A stretch of 64,000 nt of DNA from Nitrobacter sp039808345. Lineage in GTDB: Bacteria; Pseudomonadota; Alphaproteobacteria; Rhizobiales; Xanthobacteraceae. A model generated the notes under the pieces. The model searched no databases, was not told the DNA's origin, and was given only the letters and a program-made list of their open reading frames with translations. Both the position numbers and the translations under genes were made by a program. Location: positions 1,178,001 through 1,242,000 of the forward strand of contig NZ_CP181167.1 of the NCBI RefSeq assembly GCF_047824785.1, in the 5' to 3' direction. How positions within the stretch are numbered: position 1 is the first letter of the stretch; every line of letters starts with the position of its first letter. Of the stretch, positions 63,529 through 64,000 are shown piece by piece.

Positions 63529-64000
63529 TCAGATCTGCCGCAACAGATCGTCGATATTGAGGGTGGAGCGTTTCCCTAGATCCATGACATGTGCCTCCAG
63601 GAAGGCCTGCGCCGACCTTCGCCCCTCCGCGTGCAGGAGAGTAAAGAAAGCCCACTCGGCGTTGAGCTTCGAAGACGCACCGAGTTCGGTCAGCATCTCA
63701 CTCCCGATCCGGTGGATTCGCATGCCTGCCCATTTTGCTCCCTCGGCGCCGCCCGGATCGGCGACCTGCCGGAGCAAGGCCATCATGCGCAGTTCTTTGA
63801 GCAGGACGGCGTTGAACGAAACCTCATTCAGCCTGTTCAGGATCTCGGCAGCCGATCGCGGCGGTTTCTTGCGCTCGACCGGATTGATGGTCACCAGAAT
63901 GGTGTCCTGCGAATTGCACTCACGGACCAGGGGCGTGATCGTCGGATTGCCCGAATAGCCGCCGTCCCAGTAGAGTTCGTTATCGATCTCGATAGCCTGA
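63529..64000 (-). pseudogene. patatin-like phospholipase, 3' part (copy 2, runs off the window)
   Basis: The C-terminal portion of the patatin (VERKKPPRSAAEILNRLNEV to STLNIDDLLRQI) is identical to copy 1, including the YWDGGYSGNP catalytic Asp region up to the edge. The two frameshifts known in copy 1 would lie at about 64015-64025 and 64180 and cannot be seen, so this copy may be intact or broken; labelled pseudogene only by analogy. Confidence 0.6.

Larger units (their letters stand above)
61961..64000. repeat. right copy of the long identical direct repeat
   Basis: Matches 30271-32310 base for base as far as I can compare by eye, same orientation; cut by the window end. The left flank (IS3 relic and unassigned DNA) differs from that of the first copy (mazEF). 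Confidence 0.93.

Noticed and set aside
61961..64000. Interpretation of the long direct repeats as arms of a composite transposon
   Set aside because: No transposase, terminal inverted repeats or target duplications belong to the repeated segment; it holds permease and patatin genes.
1..64000. CRISPR arrays, rRNA operons, replication origin or phage structural genes
   Set aside because: No regularly spaced repeats, rRNA-like stretches, iterons or phage morphogenesis motifs were seen.

Overview
The window is GC-rich alphaproteobacterial DNA, most likely from a Bradyrhizobium/Nitrobacter/Rhodopseudomonas-type genome. This is inferred from codon use, the rhizobial Pss/Prs/Ply-like exopolysaccharide genes, the SulP plus beta-carbonic anhydrase pair and the kinds of insertion sequence present. 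No rRNA, tRNA or CRISPR array was recognised.

Positions 1-12030 are a surface-polysaccharide cluster. Most genes lie on the minus strand: two DegT-type sugar aminotransferases, a GT2, a nucleotide-sugar epimerase, a left-handed beta-helix N-acetyltransferase, a Wzx-like flippase, a Gfo/Idh/MocA sugar dehydrogenase and an overlapping PssD/PssE (Alg14/Alg13-like) glycosyltransferase pair. A GT4-like and a GT2 glycosyltransferase lie on the plus strand at the two edges. The dehydrogenase, aminotransferase and acetyltransferase match the order of steps that make a 2,3-diacetamido uronic acid nucleotide sugar (Wbp-type pathway). After a frameshifted IS5-type element (12129-13414) comes a type I secretion module: an 803-residue beta-helix/Ig-repeat/RTX protein (13836), an ABC exporter (16538) and a HlyD-type adaptor (18457). 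This resembles the rhizobial PlyA-PrsD-PrsE arrangement beside pssDE. A PPP-type phosphatase and an O-acetyltransferase-like hexapeptide protein close the region.

Positions 21500-30200 are a transition zone. It has a mosaic of gene and IS fragments (SecA-like, IS66 OrfA, IstB, IS5), a LuxR-type HTH remnant, small hypothetical genes, an IS110 element with an amber codon, a class II Fic protein, a cold-shock protein and a MazEF-type toxin-antitoxin pair.

Positions 30271-61960 form an accessory segment bounded by two apparently identical direct copies (at least 2040 bp, offset 31690) of a GntP permease/patatin pair; the second copy runs off the window. Inside are two PIN toxin-antitoxin pairs, a HigBA pair with a broken toxin, a DUF3363 relaxase remnant, truncated DNA-methyltransferase genes, an integrase C-terminus, an L,D-transpeptidase, a 58-residue membrane protein, beta-carbonic anhydrase with a truncated SulP transporter and a decayed SRAP peptidase, many IS elements (IS110, IS21 inside IS66, IS3, IS481, IS701-like) and an RND efflux pair whose permease has an internal amber codon.

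The dominant theme after 20 kb is gene decay. At least five genes carry in-frame stops, and many more carry single-base or 4-base frameshifts. The region looks like the relic of a plasmid or integrative element eroded by IS activity. The most coherent functional system is the polysaccharide plus type I secretion locus at 1-21452.
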